Source: CAYGTK01 sp964352775 (GTDB taxonomy: Bacteria; Bacteroidota; Bacteroidia; Chitinophagales; CAIOSU01). Taken from it: 23,359 nucleotides of DNA. Position numbers and translations under genes: made by a program. The stretch is taken from contig CAYGTK010000042.1 of assembly GCA_964352775.1 (NCBI GenBank), forward strand, positions 1-23,359, in the 5' to 3' direction. Under the pieces are notes generated by a model that had not been told where the DNA came from, did no database searches, and saw nothing but the letters and a program-made list of their open reading frames with translations. Every line of letters starts with the position of its first letter. Positions within the stretch are counted from its first letter, which is position 1. This document shows positions 23,108 to 23,359 of the stretch, piece by piece.

Positions 23108-23359
23108 TTAAGTTCTCTGCACAAGTCTTTTCAACTTATTGGTCACTCTTGTGTATAGTGAGGGGTTGTGGCGGTCTATCAAATACTGTTTAAATGGCTT
23201 GAAGTATTTCTCGTTAAGTTCCACTTTATCTGGGTAGTTACTTATTTGATAATCAATATCCCAACCATCATCTTCATAGGGGTTCTCATCACCACAATGC
23301 ATGCCCGTGCCATCCCAACCAATATTTCTGACAAGGCTTTTATCTGGATAAAATACGAG
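23108..23359 (-). CDS. C-terminal end of a probable glycosyltransferase (cut by window edge)
   Basis: The frame is open from the window edge to a TAA at 23108-23110, giving the last 83 residues. It starts LVFYPDKSLVRNIGWDGTGM and goes on with HCGDENPYEDDGWDIDYQIS. The order of a Tyr-Pro-x-x-x-Leu-Val-x-Asn-Ile-Gly stretch, a Gly/His-Cys stretch, and a basic C-terminal tail (RVTNKLKRLVQRT) resembles the end of GT-A fold nucleotide-sugar transferases from Bacteroidota polysaccharide loci. An internal ATG at 23300-23302 exists, but the coding signal clearly extends upstream of it, so the true start lies outside. It ends 46 bp before the methyltransferase gene on the same strand. The catalytic half is missing, so the call is moderate. 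Confidence 0.6.
   Translation of the reverse strand, partial: LVFYPDKSLVRNIGWDGTGMHCGDENPYEDDGWDIDYQISNYPDKVELNEKYFKPFKQYLIDRHNPSLYTRVTNKLKRLVQRT

Overview
The window looks like a chromosomal surface-polysaccharide and cell-surface-adhesin locus from a member of the Bacteroidota, most likely a flavobacterium-like gliding or marine lineage. The evidence is a giant SprB-repeat protein ending in a type B (CHU_C / gliding-motility-associated) type IX secretion domain, a PorP/SprF-family membrane protein directly behind it, and at least one match to the Bacteroidota promoter pattern TTG...TAnnTTTG. The sequence is moderately AT-rich. No tRNA, rRNA, CRISPR array, transposase or integrase was seen. 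Coding density is very high: the longest non-coding stretch is 173 bp (19042-19214), so no stretch above 300 bp lacks a gene.

Layout. All genes but one lie on the minus strand, so transcription runs from high to low coordinates. (1) 23359-19215 is a glycan block: the C-terminal end of a probable glycosyltransferase cut by the window edge, a class I SAM methyltransferase, a family 4 glycosyltransferase with a Cys cluster, a family 2 glycosyltransferase, and RfbF (glucose-1-phosphate cytidylyltransferase). (2) 19041-7919 is a secreted-adhesin block: a 3392-residue protein with a signal peptide, about 700 residues of beta-rich N-terminal region, one PKD-like domain, 31 tandem SprB-type modules and a T9SS type B C-terminal domain. 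A PorP/SprF-like outer-membrane protein follows 5 bp later. (3) 7863-3839 is a second glycan block: asparagine-synthetase-like amidotransferase, NAD-dependent nucleotide-sugar epimerase and a GT4, separated by 1 bp or overlapping. (4) 2460-3872 is the only plus-strand gene, a polytopic membrane protein possibly acting in glycan polymerisation. (5) 2413-1 holds a second asparagine-synthetase-like gene and the start of another GT4.

How it may work together (inference). The glycosyltransferases, epimerase, RfbF and two AsnB-like enzymes could build a surface glycan, possibly with amidated uronic acids. The adhesin and its PorP/SprF partner would be exported by a T9SS encoded elsewhere.

The most notable signal is inside the adhesin. 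Modules 8-28 form three copies of a seven-module superunit (539, 544 and 540 residues). It can be seen in matching module lengths, in near-identical modules 13 and 20, and in three isolated arginines about 540 residues apart in an otherwise Lys/Arg-free stretch. The array is very poor in basic residues. Each module has a conserved cysteine pair, and the only extra cysteines occur two at a time in three modules.
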